Positions 8,449-17,512 of a stretch of DNA of 64,000 bases are shown here, piece after piece. Source of the stretch: Martinezella lusitana. Its GTDB lineage: Bacteria; Pseudomonadota; Alphaproteobacteria; Rhizobiales; Rhizobiaceae. The stretch's first letter is position 1. The number at the start of each line of letters is the position of its first letter. The stretch lies in the NCBI RefSeq assembly GCF_900094565.1, contig NZ_FMAF01000014.1, positions 87,237 through 151,236 of the forward strand. Reading direction: 5' to 3'. The notes beneath the pieces are model-generated. The model worked only from the letters and a program-made list of their open reading frames with translations, searched no databases and was not told the DNA's origin. The position numbers were made by a program, and so were the translations under genes.

Positions 8449-9273
8449 TTGAGCGACCTGCTTTCCCTCTCGCATGTCACCAAGCTTTACCGTCAGGGCG
8501 GAATGCTGAGCCGCCGGCATGTCACGGCTGTCCGCGACGTCAGCTTGAGGCTTGGCGAGGAGCCGGAAATTCTCTCCATCGTCGGTGAATCCGGCTCCGG
8601 GAAATCGACCATCGCGGCGATGATCCTCGGCCAAACGGCGCCAACGTCGGGCATCCTGAATTTTCGCGGCCGGCCCGTTGCCGTTCATGGAAAGGTTGAA
8701 CGGCGCGCCTTCATGCGCGAAGTTCAACCAGTCCTTCAGAATCCGTTCGAAGCGTTCAATCCGCTTAAGAAGGTTGATCGATATCTCTTTGAAACCGCGC
8801 GAAATTTTTCACCTGATGGTATCAGGCCAAGCCAGGCCGATATCGAACGCATGGCCGACAGGGCGCTTGTCCATATCGGCCTGACGCTTGCCGAAGTGAA
8901 GGGCCGGTTTCCGCATGAATTGTCGGGCGGTCAGCTGCAGCGAACCGCGATCGCGCGCGCGCTCATACCGCAGCCCAGACTGCTGGTGGCCGACGAGCCC
9001 GTTTCCATGGTCGATGCGTCCCTTAGAATGGCAATCGTCAACCTCTTCAGCCAGCTGAAGAAAGAACTCGGTCTGTCGATCATCTATATCACCCATGACC
9101 TTGCGACGGCCTATTACATCAGCGACCGGATCATCATCATGAAGAAGGGGGAGATCGTCGAGGAGGGCGGGGCGCGTGCCGTTCTCGACAATCCGCAGCA
9201 TCCCTATTCGCGCGCCTTGAAGGAGGCGGTGCTATCCGCCAGCCCGGATATGGAGCCAGCTTCGCTAGTGTGA
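8449..9273 (+). CDS. ABC transporter ATP-binding protein, DppF/OppF type
   Basis: 274 residues from a TTG start, chosen because the family N-terminus (SDLLSLSHVTKLYRQGG) begins there, ACAGGA lies 8 bases before it, and the preceding ATPase stops 3 bases upstream. An in-frame ATG further upstream would run inside the previous gene. Walker A GESGSGKST, signature LSGGQLQRT, Walker B LLVADEPVSMVDAS, switch His in YITHDLATAYY. The protein ends soon after HPYSRALKEAV, lacking the Cys-rich tail of its partner. Last gene of the arabinoside import operon. It converges on the Lrp regulator gene 22 bases away. Confidence 0.9.
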   Translation: MSDLLSLSHVTKLYRQGGMLSRRHVTAVRDVSLRLGEEPEILSIVGESGSGKSTIAAMILGQTAPTSGILNFRGRPVAVHGKVERRAFMREVQPVLQNPFEAFNPLKKVDRYLFETARNFSPDGIRPSQADIERMADRALVHIGLTLAEVKGRFPHELSGGQLQRTAIARALIPQPRLLVADEPVSMVDASLRMAIVNLFSQLKKELGLSIIYITHDLATAYYISDRIIIMKKGEIVEEGGARAVLDNPQHPYSRALKEAVLSASPDMEPASLV

Positions 9274-9295
9274 TCCCACAGGCACGGGTTTGCTT

Positions 9296-9727
9296 TCAGC
9301 GCGCAATCCGCGTCGAAAGGATGATGGACGATAGCGTCCGCTCGACGCCGTCGATCTTGCCGATCTCATCGATCAGATGGTCAAGCTCGGAAATCGACGG
9401 AGCCGCGACGATGGCGATCAGATCGAAGGTACCGCTGACGGAGTGAAGCGTCGTCACCTCATGGATCGCGTCCAGCGATGCCGTCACTGCCGAGAGCGCC
9501 TTCGGCGCAATGGTGATCAGAATGTGGGCGCGGATGAGACCTGAAAGATAGGCCTCCGACAGTCGCACGCCATAACCCGCGATTACGCCTTCCCTCTCAA
9601 GCCGCTCGAGCCGAGCCTGAACTGTCGTTCGCGACAGCGACAGCTTCTTGGCCAGTGTCGCCACCGGCACGCGGGCATTCTGGCCGAGCAACGACAGCAG
9701 CTCGCGATCCTTCCCTGTTACCTGCAT
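9296..9727 (-). CDS. Lrp/AsnC family transcriptional regulator
   Basis: 143 residues. An AsnC-type helix-turn-helix fills residues 1-55 (RELLSLLGQNARVPVATLAK, then LSLSRTTVQARLERLEREGV), followed by the RAM/AsnC ligand domain with the GTFDLIAIVAA strand. These proteins act as amino-acid-sensing octamers. It is divergent from the lysine-dehydrogenase-type gene and next to the rest of the lysine set, so control by lysine or an intermediate is likely. That role is inferred. Confidence 0.92.
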   Translation of the reverse strand: MQVTGKDRELLSLLGQNARVPVATLAKKLSLSRTTVQARLERLEREGVIAGYGVRLSEAYLSGLIRAHILITIAPKALSAVTASLDAIHEVTTLHSVSGTFDLIAIVAAPSISELDHLIDEIGKIDGVERTLSSIILSTRIAR

Positions 9728-9825
9728 GGCTCATCCTGCATTCTGTTCAAATGGATAGTCATATTGCTTAGATTTATACAACGAAACGCGTTTTCTGTCG
9801 CTATGAATCGTCCAGCTCCTGCCTA

Positions 9826-9847
9826 CACTTATAAAAATCCTATAGTG
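9826..9847. promoter_or_regulatory. Dyad in the lrp / lysine dehydrogenase intergenic region
   Basis: CACT (9826-9829) and AGTG (9844-9847) are the outer half-sites of an AT-rich imperfect dyad, just upstream of the AGGGGA ribosome-binding site of the dehydrogenase gene. The 137-base gap carries both divergent promoters. This is a plausible Lrp-family site, but the family consensus is weak and nothing more can be shown by eye. Confidence 0.3.
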
Positions 9848-9864
9848 AAACACAGGGGAAATAT

Positions 9865-10968
9865 ATGAAAGAGATAGTGGTGATCGGCGCAGGCAAGATC
9901 GGCGGAGCGATCGCTCTGATGCTGGCCGAGACCGGCGATTACAAGGTTATTGTCGCCGACCGCAGCCAGGAGCAGCTTGCCAAGATCGACCACCATCCTG
10001 CAATTTCCACCGCAGCCGTCGATATCGCCGACAGTGAAGGGCTGGTGGCCGTTCTGACCGGGAAGTTCGCCGTGCTGTCAGCCGCGCCCTTCCACTTGAC
10101 CGGCTTTGTCGCCGAAGCTGCGCTGGAAGCCGGCGTTCACTATCTTGATCTTACCGAGGATGTCGCCACGACGAGGAAGGTAGAGGAGCTGGCCCAGGGC
10201 GCACGCACCGCCTTCATCCCGCAATGCGGCCTGGCGCCAGGCTTCATCTCGATCGTCGCAAATGATCTCGCCAAGCGTTTCGATAGCCTCGACAGCGTGC
10301 GCATGCGGGTCGGCGCGCTGCCGCAATATCCATCCAACGCCCTGAACTACAATTTGACCTGGAGCACGGACGGCCTGATCAACGAGTATATCGAGCCGTG
10401 CGAAGCAATCGTCGAAGGCAAGCTCGTGACGGTGCCGGCCTTGGAAGAGAGAGAGGAATTCTCCCTCGACGGCATCACCTATGAGGCTTTCAACACCTCC
10501 GGCGGCCTCGGAACGCTCGCCAAGACGCTGGCCGGTCGCGTGCGCACGATGAACTACCGCACGATCCGCTACCCCGGCCACCAGGCCATCATCAAGGCGC
10601 TCTTGAATGACCTGAACCTCAGGAATCGCCGCGATGTGTTGAAGGATCTGTTCGAAAACGCGCTGCCCGCGACGATGCAGGATGTGGTCGTCGTCTTCGT
10701 CACCGTCTGCGGCTGGCGCGACGGGCGGTACATGCAGGAAACCTACGCCAATAAGGTCTATGCTGGTGTCGTTGCCGGCAAAAAGATGAGCGCCATCCAG
10801 ATCACCACGGCTGCCGGCATTACGACCGTGCTTGACCTGCTTTCCCATGGCAAGCTTCCCACCAAGGGCTTTGTTCGTCAGGAGGAAATCGATCTCGGCG
10901 ACTTTCTCGCCAATCGCTTCGGGCAGGTCTACGGCCTGGAGAAGCTCAGGGTGAGAGAAGCGGTGTAA
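9865..10968 (+). CDS. Saccharopine-dehydrogenase-family enzyme, probable lysine 6-dehydrogenase
   Basis: 367 residues. An N-terminal Rossmann domain (GAGKIGGAIA, residues 8-17) is followed by the saccharopine dehydrogenase catalytic core (HYLDLTEDVATTR, then PQCGLAPGFISIVA). Agrobacterium and Geobacillus lysine 6-dehydrogenases belong to this family, have this length, and convert lysine directly to 2-aminoadipate 6-semialdehyde (in equilibrium with piperideine-6-carboxylate). That activity would feed the aldehyde dehydrogenase, aminotransferase and 2-oxoadipate enzyme encoded next door. No lysine-ketoglutarate reductase is present, which favours the one-step enzyme over true saccharopine dehydrogenase. 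The alternative is not excluded. Divergent from the lrp-type gene. Confidence 0.85.
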   Translation: MKEIVVIGAGKIGGAIALMLAETGDYKVIVADRSQEQLAKIDHHPAISTAAVDIADSEGLVAVLTGKFAVLSAAPFHLTGFVAEAALEAGVHYLDLTEDVATTRKVEELAQGARTAFIPQCGLAPGFISIVANDLAKRFDSLDSVRMRVGALPQYPSNALNYNLTWSTDGLINEYIEPCEAIVEGKLVTVPALEEREEFSLDGITYEAFNTSGGLGTLAKTLAGRVRTMNYRTIRYPGHQAIIKALLNDLNLRNRRDVLKDLFENALPATMQDVVVVFVTVCGWRDGRYMQETYANKVYAGVVAGKKMSAIQITTAAGITTVLDLLSHGKLPTKGFVRQEEIDLGDFLANRFGQVYGLEKLRVREAV

Positions 10969-10993
10969 GCCGAAGTCATTGCTTGCTAAACAA

Positions 10994-11022
10994 GTGGCGC
11001 CGCAACGGGCGCCACATTCGTT
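10994..11022. terminator. Bidirectional terminator between convergent genes
   Basis: GTGGCGCC (10994-11001) and GGCGCCAC (11008-11015) form a perfect 8-bp stem with a 6-base loop, followed by ATTCGTTTT. It sits between the stops of the convergent dehydrogenase and aminotransferase genes. Confidence 0.7.
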
Positions 11023-11034
11023 TTGGCGACGAAG

Positions 11035-12270
11035 CTACGGTCGCAACGCCGCGCAAGCCCGCTCGATGCGATCGAGAGCCTCTACAAGATCGGCTTCCGA
11101 GGTCGCATAGGAAATTCGGAAATAGGGCGACAGTCCGAATGCCGAGCCGGGCACGACTGCGACATGGGCCTCTTCGAGCAGATAGGCGCAGAACTCCGCA
11201 TCCGTTGCGATCGTCTTTCCGGACGGCGTTGTTTTCCCCAGCACGCCGCCGCAGCTCGAGAACGTGTAGAAGGCGCCTTCCGGCAGCCGGCAATCCAGGC
11301 CTTCGATGCCATTGAGCCGGTTGACCACCAGATCGCGCCGGCGTTGGAAGCTTGCCGTGCGACCTTTCAGAAAATCCTGCGGGCCGTTCAGCGCCGCAAC
11401 GGCCGCTGCCTGGCTGACGGAGGAGGGACAGGACGTCGCCTGGCTCTGGATGACGGCCATGGCCTTGATCAGTGCCTTCGGGCCGCCGGCATAGCCGATG
11501 CGCCAGCCGGTCATGGCATAGGCCTTGGAAACGCCGTTGACGGTCAAGGTCCGACGCTTGAGGCGCGGTTCTATCGCGACCGGCGTCGTGAAGCGGAAGC
11601 CGTCATAGACGATATGCTCATACATATCGTCGACCATCAGCCACACATGCGAATGGTGCAGCAGCACCTCGATGAGCGGATGGTAATCGGCTTCCGAATA
11701 GGCCGCACCCGACGGATTGGACGGCGAGTTGAGCAGGAGCCAGCGCGTCTTCGGGGTAATTGCCTTCTCGAGTTGATCCGCCTGGAGACGGAACCCGGCC
11801 TCGGCATCGCATGGGATCAGCACCGGCACGCCGCCGCAGATCTCGACGATATCGGAATAGGAAGTCCAGTAGGGCGTCGGGATGATGACCTCGTCGCCCG
11901 GATCGATTGATGCCATGAAGGCATTGAACAGGATCTGCTTTGCACCTGTCGCCACGGTGATTTCATCGAGGGCGTAGTCGATGCCGTTCTCACGCAGGAA
12001 TTTGCCGGCGATCGCCTTCTTCAGCTCCGGCGTGCCGTCAAGGGCGGTGTATTTCGTTTCGCCGCGATCGATGGCGGCTTTCGCAGCCTCTTTGACATTA
12101 TCAGGCGTATCGAAATCAGGTTCCCCCGCTCCGAGGATGATGACAGGCAGACCGTCCCGCTTCATCGCATTGGCGCGCGCGCCGATCTGCAGGATCGTCG
12201 AAACGCCGATGGAGGCGATGCGCGAAGCGGGCCGAAAACCCGCCTCCTCGGTGTTGGTGGCGACCGTCAT
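11035..12270 (-). CDS. Class I/II PLP aminotransferase (aspartate-aminotransferase-like; probable 2-aminoadipate aminotransferase)
   Basis: 411 residues from the ATG that begins MTVATNTEEAGF. Fold type I features: GAGEPDFDTPDNVKEAA near residue 48, NSPSNPSGAAY, and the PLP Lys in VNGVSKAYAMTGWRIGYAGG. By family it could be an aspartate, aromatic or 2-aminoadipate aminotransferase. Position decides: it begins 5 bases after the aldehyde dehydrogenase that would make 2-aminoadipate, and the same cluster holds the enzyme that consumes 2-oxoadipate. So transfer of the amino group from 2-aminoadipate to 2-oxoglutarate is the most economical role. Confidence 0.88.
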   Translation of the reverse strand: MTVATNTEEAGFRPASRIASIGVSTILQIGARANAMKRDGLPVIILGAGEPDFDTPDNVKEAAKAAIDRGETKYTALDGTPELKKAIAGKFLRENGIDYALDEITVATGAKQILFNAFMASIDPGDEVIIPTPYWTSYSDIVEICGGVPVLIPCDAEAGFRLQADQLEKAITPKTRWLLLNSPSNPSGAAYSEADYHPLIEVLLHHSHVWLMVDDMYEHIVYDGFRFTTPVAIEPRLKRRTLTVNGVSKAYAMTGWRIGYAGGPKALIKAMAVIQSQATSCPSSVSQAAAVAALNGPQDFLKGRTASFQRRRDLVVNRLNGIEGLDCRLPEGAFYTFSSCGGVLGKTTPSGKTIATDAEFCAYLLEEAHVAVVPGSAFGLSPYFRISYATSEADLVEALDRIERACAALRP

Positions 12271-12275
12271 GAGTC

Positions 12276-13808
12276 TTACTCGATGTCGAAGGAAACGCCC
12301 TGCGCCAGCGGCAGGGCCTTGGAATAATTGACGGTATTGGTCGCCCGGCGCATGTAGGCTCTCCAGGCATCCGATCCGGATTCGCGGCCGCCGCCGGTCT
12401 CCTTCTCGCCGCCGAACGCGCCGCCGATTTCGGCACCAGACGTGCCGATATTGACGTTGGCGATGCCGCAATCGGATCCATCAGCCGCAAGGAAGCGCTC
12501 GGATTCCTGCATGTCGCGGGTGAAGATCGACGACGACAGGCCGGCCGAGACGGCATTGTGTTCGTCTATAACAGCATCGAAATCGTCATAGGGCATGACG
12601 TAGAGAATGGGAGCGAAGGTTTCCTCGAAGACCGGGCCGGCCTGCTTCGGCATCTCGACCAGTGCCGGCTTGGCATAATAGCCATCGGCATGGCCGACAT
12701 CGACGCGCTCGCCGCCGGTGATAGTGCCGCCATGCGACTTTGCTTCTGCAATCGCCTTCTGCATGGCGTCGAATGCTGTCTTGTCGACAAGAGGCCCGAC
12801 CAAGGCCGAGGAATGCAGGGGATCGCCGACCGAAACGCTCTGATAGGCCTTTTTCAGGCGCGGTACGAGTTGGTCGTAGACGCTCGTATGCACGAAAAGT
12901 CGGCGCAGCGTCGTGCAGCGCTGGCCGGCGGTGCCCATGGCGCCAAAGGCGATGGCGCGCAGCGCCATGTCGAGATCGGCCGACGGGCAGACGATGCCGG
13001 CATTGTTGCCGCCGAGTTCGAGGATGGCGCGGGCGAAGCGCTTGGCAAGCCGCGGCCCGACATCGCGGCCCATGCGGGTCGAGCCGGTCGCTGAGACCAG
13101 CGGCACCTTCGGATGATCGACCAGAACTTCGCCGATCGCGCGGTCGCCGATCAGAAGCTGGGACAGGCCTTCCGGCGCATCGCCGAAACGGGCGAGGGCG
13201 CGGTCGAGGATTGCCTGCGAGGCCAGCGCCGTCAGAGGTGTCTTTTCCGAGGGCTTCCAGATGACGGCGTCGCCGCAGATCAGCGCCAGAGCCGCATTCC
13301 ACGACCAGACCGCAACCGGGAAATTGAAAGCCGAGATGATGCCGACAACGCCGAGCGGATGCCAGGTTTCCATCATGCGATGGCCCGGGCGCTCGGTGGC
13401 GATCGTCAGGCCGTAAAGCTGGCGGGAAAGACCGACGGCGAAGTCGCAGATGTCGATCATTTCCTGCACTTCGCCGAGACCCTCGGAACGGATCTTGCCG
13501 GCCTCGATCGAGACCAGACGGCCGAGGTCGTCCTTGGCGGCACGCAGTTCTTCGCCGAGCAGGCGGACGAGTTCGCCGCGCTTGGGTGCCGGCACCAGTC
13601 GCCATTCACGGAACGCGGCGTGCGCCTTCTCGATCCGCTGGGCGGCCTCGTCTGCCGAAACGGTCTTAACGTCGGCAATCTTTTCGCCAGTCACCGGCGA
13701 GTAGGAGGGCATGTTGCCCTGCGTATAGAGCGCCTTGTCGACGCCGAGCTTTTCGAGGATGGCGGCGGTCTCGGCCGCGACGGAAAGGTTCTTTGCTGCG
13801 ATGTTCAT
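12276..13808 (-). CDS. amaB: 2-aminoadipate 6-semialdehyde / piperideine-6-carboxylate dehydrogenase (ALDH7, antiquitin type)
   Basis: 510 residues. Closely follows the ALDH7 (antiquitin) pattern and not that of generic aldehyde dehydrogenases: GEVQEMIDICDFAVGLSRQ (residues 112-130), GIISAFNFPVAVWSWN, the general-base Glu in LELGGNN (E264), and the catalytic Cys in GTAGQRCTTLRRLF (C298). ALDH7 enzymes oxidise 2-aminoadipate 6-semialdehyde to 2-aminoadipate with NAD(P)+ in lysine catabolism. The upstream dehydrogenase would produce its substrate. The next gene in the operon, the aminotransferase, would use its product. Confidence 0.94.
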   Translation of the reverse strand: MNIAAKNLSVAAETAAILEKLGVDKALYTQGNMPSYSPVTGEKIADVKTVSADEAAQRIEKAHAAFREWRLVPAPKRGELVRLLGEELRAAKDDLGRLVSIEAGKIRSEGLGEVQEMIDICDFAVGLSRQLYGLTIATERPGHRMMETWHPLGVVGIISAFNFPVAVWSWNAALALICGDAVIWKPSEKTPLTALASQAILDRALARFGDAPEGLSQLLIGDRAIGEVLVDHPKVPLVSATGSTRMGRDVGPRLAKRFARAILELGGNNAGIVCPSADLDMALRAIAFGAMGTAGQRCTTLRRLFVHTSVYDQLVPRLKKAYQSVSVGDPLHSSALVGPLVDKTAFDAMQKAIAEAKSHGGTITGGERVDVGHADGYYAKPALVEMPKQAGPVFEETFAPILYVMPYDDFDAVIDEHNAVSAGLSSSIFTRDMQESERFLAADGSDCGIANVNIGTSGAEIGGAFGGEKETGGGRESGSDAWRAYMRRATNTVNYSKALPLAQGVSFDIE

Positions 13809-13868
13809 CTCATAACTCCACTTGTCTCTGATCCGGGCCTGCGGCGCGACCGTAAAGGTTGCGCGATC

Positions 13869-15266
13869 TCACTCGGCCGCGTCTCGTTGGGATAGTGCCC
13901 GCAGGCAGGCGTCGATCGATGCCTGCTCGATGCCGGCATAATGGTCGAATTCGTTCAAGACCTTCATTCCGAGGTCGGTTTCGAACCGCTTCTGGTTCGG
14001 GCTGGCAACGAATTCCTGCTGCGCGCTGTCGCCGAGGTTGGATTGGAAGATGCCGGCGGCACTGACGGGCAGGAAGTCCTCGTAGACGATCGGGTCGAAC
14101 TGGATGTACCCTTCTTCGATCAGGGTTTCGAGGGAGAGATCGCCCCTTGCGGCTGCGGTCTTCCCCTTGGCCGTCAGCGAATAGGCGAAGTAGCCAAGTT
14201 CTTCGCCACGGATCGCTGCCCAATCGTCAGGGAATTCGGCAAAGCTCTGCGCGAGCGCGGCCTCGTAGTCGCGTGCGTTCGATCCGTCGGCTGCGGGCCG
14301 CACGATCTTGCGTGACTGATCAAGCAGGCGATCATAGAGCGCGCGACCCTTGGGTGTCAGCGCGATGCCACGCTGCTCGATCTCGCCGAAGCGGGCGGTG
14401 TGCGAGCCGCTTTCCCATACGCCGTCGGCATTGCGGAAGGATACCGGCTCTTCGAGCGCCTTGAACGAGGTCTGGCGCAGCAGGATCGGGCAGGCGCGCG
14501 TCGGCGGGCCTTCGACGATCGCCTTCGGCGCGATGCCGTAATCGGACATCAGCGCCTGCACTTGGTCTATATCCAGCGTGCGCGGCGTCAGATGGTTGAT
14601 ATGCGGGCCCTTGAACGACACAACGTCGGCGATCAGGCGATGGGCGTCATGGAGGCGATGGTACATGGCGGCATCGACATTGGCTTCGTCGTGCCAGCGG
14701 AAGGTCTCCAGCACTTCGTCCACGAAACGGCTGGCATCGGCCATGGTCAAGCCGCCGGCGCGTTCGGCCTTTTCGGTGAGAGCGATGGCGTCTTCGGTGA
14801 AGATTCGGCGCTTCGAGAGAATCTGTGCCGATGCCTCACGCAGGTCTTCGTCGGCGATGAGATCGAGCCGCAGCAGCGAGGTGAAGACGCGGAAAGGGTT
14901 GCGCTTCAGTTCGGCATCGCCAATGGGCCGGAATGCCGTTGAATGCACGGGCACGCCTGCTGTGGAAAGATCATAGTAGCCGACGGGATACATGCCCATG
15001 ACGGCGAATACGCGCGCCATCATTGCGAGTTCCGCTGCCGTCCCGAGCCTAATTGCGCCGTGTCGTTCCTCGGAGATGCGGTCGAGATAGTCGGTCGCCT
15101 GCAGGCGTTCCTTCAATTTGGGCTGGGCAGCCAGCGTTTCGTCGTTGACGCGGCCCACCAGCTCCATGAGCGTGCCATAGGCGGGAACTTCGTCGCGATA
15201 CATGGCGGACATGGCGGCCGAAAAGGCGCTGCGTATATCGCTGGTCGAGACGTGATCAGACTTCAT
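13869..15266 (-). CDS. hglS: 2-oxoadipate dioxygenase/decarboxylase (DUF1338, VOC-like)
   Basis: 465 residues, the usual size of the YdcJ/HglS family. Characterised Pseudomonas HglS uses Fe(II) and O2 to turn 2-oxoadipate into D-2-hydroxyglutarate, the last dedicated step of D-lysine/2-aminoadipate breakdown. The metal-site residues I expect from that enzyme appear in place: His in EERHGAIRLGT (H69), His in HINHLTPR (H225) and Glu in RFGEIEQRG (E295). The Arg after the first His (R73) is also kept. It is the first gene of a three-gene minus-strand unit with the ALDH7 and aminotransferase genes. It is divergent from a LysR gene across about 100 bases that hold a TATC-N6-GATA dyad (15300-15313). 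Confidence 0.92.
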   Translation of the reverse strand: MKSDHVSTSDIRSAFSAAMSAMYRDEVPAYGTLMELVGRVNDETLAAQPKLKERLQATDYLDRISEERHGAIRLGTAAELAMMARVFAVMGMYPVGYYDLSTAGVPVHSTAFRPIGDAELKRNPFRVFTSLLRLDLIADEDLREASAQILSKRRIFTEDAIALTEKAERAGGLTMADASRFVDEVLETFRWHDEANVDAAMYHRLHDAHRLIADVVSFKGPHINHLTPRTLDIDQVQALMSDYGIAPKAIVEGPPTRACPILLRQTSFKALEEPVSFRNADGVWESGSHTARFGEIEQRGIALTPKGRALYDRLLDQSRKIVRPAADGSNARDYEAALAQSFAEFPDDWAAIRGEELGYFAYSLTAKGKTAAARGDLSLETLIEEGYIQFDPIVYEDFLPVSAAGIFQSNLGDSAQQEFVASPNQKRFETDLGMKVLNEFDHYAGIEQASIDACLRALSQRDAAE

Positions 15267-15370
15267 GGGCGATGTCTTCCTGAAAGGCTATATCATTCCT
15301 ATCTCGCAGGATAACTCTTGTCTGGCGGCCAGTCTTGTGAGAGAAAATTCTAACTTGATGCTGAAATGGA

Positions 15371-16294
15371 ATGATCGTGCGCCGACGCCTCGTCCCCGAT
15401 ATCGTCAATCTGCAGGCGTTCGAATGTGCGGCGCGGCATCAGAATTTTTCGCGTGCCGCCGAAGAACTGAATCTAACCCAAAGCGCCGTCAGCCGGCAGA
15501 TCAGCGATCTCGAGCAGCAGACCGGGTTAAAGCTCTTCGAACGCGTGAGGCAGCGTGTCGTGCTTTCGGAAGCCGGGCTTCGTCTGCTGCCTGAGGTCAA
15601 GGACCTGCTCCTTCGCTCGGAGCGTCTGATGATCGGCGCCGTCGCGGCAGGCCAGATGAAATTGTCGCTGAAGGTTGCGACCTTGCCGACCTTCGGCACG
15701 CGATGGCTGGTGCCACGCCTCGGCCATTTTCTCGAGGAGCATCGCGATGTCGCGATCACGGTGGAATCGCGCTCCAAGCCCTTCAGCTTCGACGAGGATA
15801 GTTTCGACCTCGCTATTCATTACGGTCTGCCGGCCTGGGCTGGCGCTGTTGCGACATTTCTTTGCAACGAGACCGTTCTGCCAGTCGCTGGCCGGCAGCT
15901 TGCCGAACGATTGAATCTCGGCGGTCTGGAGGATCTGTCGCATGCGCCGCTGCTGCATCTGACGACGCGCCCCAAGCTCTGGGCGCAGTGGTTCGATCTG
16001 CAGAGATTGCCGACGGAGCATGCCTATCCCGGCGCCCGGTTCGATCAGTTTTCGATGATCATCGCCGCAGCCATTTCCGGGCTCGGTGTCGCGCTCCTGC
16101 CCACCTATCTGATCGAAGAGGAATTGAAGACGGGCGTGCTTTTACCTTTGTTCGATCTGCCGATGCCGACCGAGAACAGCTATTATATCGTCATGCCGGA
16201 GAAGAAGCAGACCAACGAGATCGCGATGCTTTTCCAGAATTGGCTGGTAAGTCAGGTAACACCACGGTCCCAAGCGGCCGGCAATAGGGTGTAG
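15371..16294 (+). CDS. LysR family transcriptional regulator, GcvA-like
   Basis: 307 residues. N-terminal LysR helix-turn-helix (FECAARHQNFSRAAEELNLT, then SAVSRQISDLEQQTGLKLFE), then a periplasmic-binding-protein-like effector domain with the GcvA-group features TLPTFGTRWLVPRL and a C-terminal SGLGVALLPTYL loop. Divergent from hglS, the classic layout for a LysR protein activating its neighbour. It therefore probably controls hglS-amaB-aminotransferase in response to lysine, 2-aminoadipate or 2-oxoadipate. With the Lrp protein at the other end, the pathway appears bracketed by two regulators. Confidence 0.92.
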   Translation: MIVRRRLVPDIVNLQAFECAARHQNFSRAAEELNLTQSAVSRQISDLEQQTGLKLFERVRQRVVLSEAGLRLLPEVKDLLLRSERLMIGAVAAGQMKLSLKVATLPTFGTRWLVPRLGHFLEEHRDVAITVESRSKPFSFDEDSFDLAIHYGLPAWAGAVATFLCNETVLPVAGRQLAERLNLGGLEDLSHAPLLHLTTRPKLWAQWFDLQRLPTEHAYPGARFDQFSMIIAAAISGLGVALLPTYLIEEELKTGVLLPLFDLPMPTENSYYIVMPEKKQTNEIAMLFQNWLVSQVTPRSQAAGNRV

Positions 16295-16420
16295 TCTCAG
16301 GTCGTCATCGCTCAATAAATTTTAGGCTTGAAATTCTTTTCGGCGCGCGTCACACCTTTGCTTGTCGCATCGTTGCCGGCTGCCGGGGCGCTGCAAGATG
16401 AGGTCGGAGGAGAGGCCAGC

Positions 16421-17512
16421 ATGAAGACGCATCCGCTGAAGGGACCGAACCGGCTGAAGCTTGGCGTGTTTTCGGCGAACGCCGATGGCGGCCTGGCGAT
16501 TACCGACGTACCGGAGCGTTGGACGGCTGGCTGGCAGGACAATCTGACCGCCGCACAGATCGCCGACCGGGCCGGCCTCGAATTCTTCCTGCCGATCGCC
16601 CGCTGGCGTGGCTTCGGCGGCAAGAACCGGGTGCGGGAATGGTCGTTCGAAACCTTCACCTGGGCCGCGGCACTTTCGGCCGCAACCGAGCGGATCGGCC
16701 TGTTCATGACGGTGCATGTACCGCTCGTCCACCCGCTTTATGCGGCAAAGTCGCTTGCGACGGTCGATCACATCAGCCAGGGGCGGGCAGGGCTCAATAT
16801 CGTCTGCGGTTGGAACCCGAAGGAGTTCGGCATGTTCGGCGTGCCGCTGGTCGAGAAGGGCTACGATCAGGCGGCGGAATGGCTTGAGATCGTCGAAAAG
16901 CTCTATGCCTCCGACGAGCCGCTCGATTATGCCGGAACCTACTACAGTTTGAAGGAGGCCGTCAGCCGGCCGGCGAGCCTGCAGACGCCGCGCCCCGTGA
17001 CGATGAATGCCGCATTCGGCGGTCCCGGCCGGGATTTCGCTGCCAGCCATTGCGACTATCTCTTCACCACCTTTACCGAGATCGCCGAGGCCGGAAGGCA
17101 TGTGGCCGATATCGGCGAGCGCGCGGAAAGGAACGGCAGGCAGGTCGGCGTCTATACGGTATGCCATGTCGTCTGCCGTGAGACACAGGCTGAGGCAGAG
17201 GACTATTACACCCGCTATGCCGTCACCATGGCCGATCATGCCGCCGTCGACCAGCACATGGCCGGCAAGAAGGAGTTTTCGCAATCTCATGATCGCGAGG
17301 CCTATGAGCGCTATCGACAGCGCTTCGCCGGCGGGGCCGGCAGCTATCCTCTCATCGGCAAGCCGGAGCGGATCGCGGACGAGATGATCGCGATTGCCGA
17401 GCAAGGCTATGCAGGCATCGCCTTGTCGTTCGTCAACTACACCCAGGAGCTCCCCTATTTTTGCGATCGGGTGCTTCCGTTGCTGAAGAGGGCCGGGCTT
17501 CGGGCGGAATAG
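16421..17512 (+). CDS. LLM-class FMN-dependent monooxygenase, SfnG/RutA-like
   Basis: 363 residues from the ATG preceded by GGAGGAGAGG. An in-frame ATG 93 bases upstream lacks a site and adds an unconserved tail. Bacterial-luciferase TIM barrel. The N-terminal pattern (FSANADGGLAITDVPERW, then AQIADRAGLEFFLPIARWRG) matches the group containing dimethylsulfone monooxygenase SfnG and pyrimidine oxygenase RutA, both FMNH2-dependent. GRAGLNIVCGWNPKEFGMFG is the usual substrate/flavin loop. No other rut genes and no flavin reductase are adjacent, so the reductant is supplied elsewhere and the substrate is open. Sulfone or other organosulfur is favoured by the sulfur locus a few kb away. Confidence 0.85.
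   Translation: MKTHPLKGPNRLKLGVFSANADGGLAITDVPERWTAGWQDNLTAAQIADRAGLEFFLPIARWRGFGGKNRVREWSFETFTWAAALSAATERIGLFMTVHVPLVHPLYAAKSLATVDHISQGRAGLNIVCGWNPKEFGMFGVPLVEKGYDQAAEWLEIVEKLYASDEPLDYAGTYYSLKEAVSRPASLQTPRPVTMNAAFGGPGRDFAASHCDYLFTTFTEIAEAGRHVADIGERAERNGRQVGVYTVCHVVCRETQAEAEDYYTRYAVTMADHAAVDQHMAGKKEFSQSHDREAYERYRQRFAGGAGSYPLIGKPERIADEMIAIAEQGYAGIALSFVNYTQELPYFCDRVLPLLKRAGLRAE

Noticed and set aside
16421..17512. Reading the monooxygenase as RutA of a pyrimidine-degradation operon
   Set aside because: No rutB-F or rutR neighbours are present, and its N-terminus fits SfnG at least as well, so only the wider group is called.
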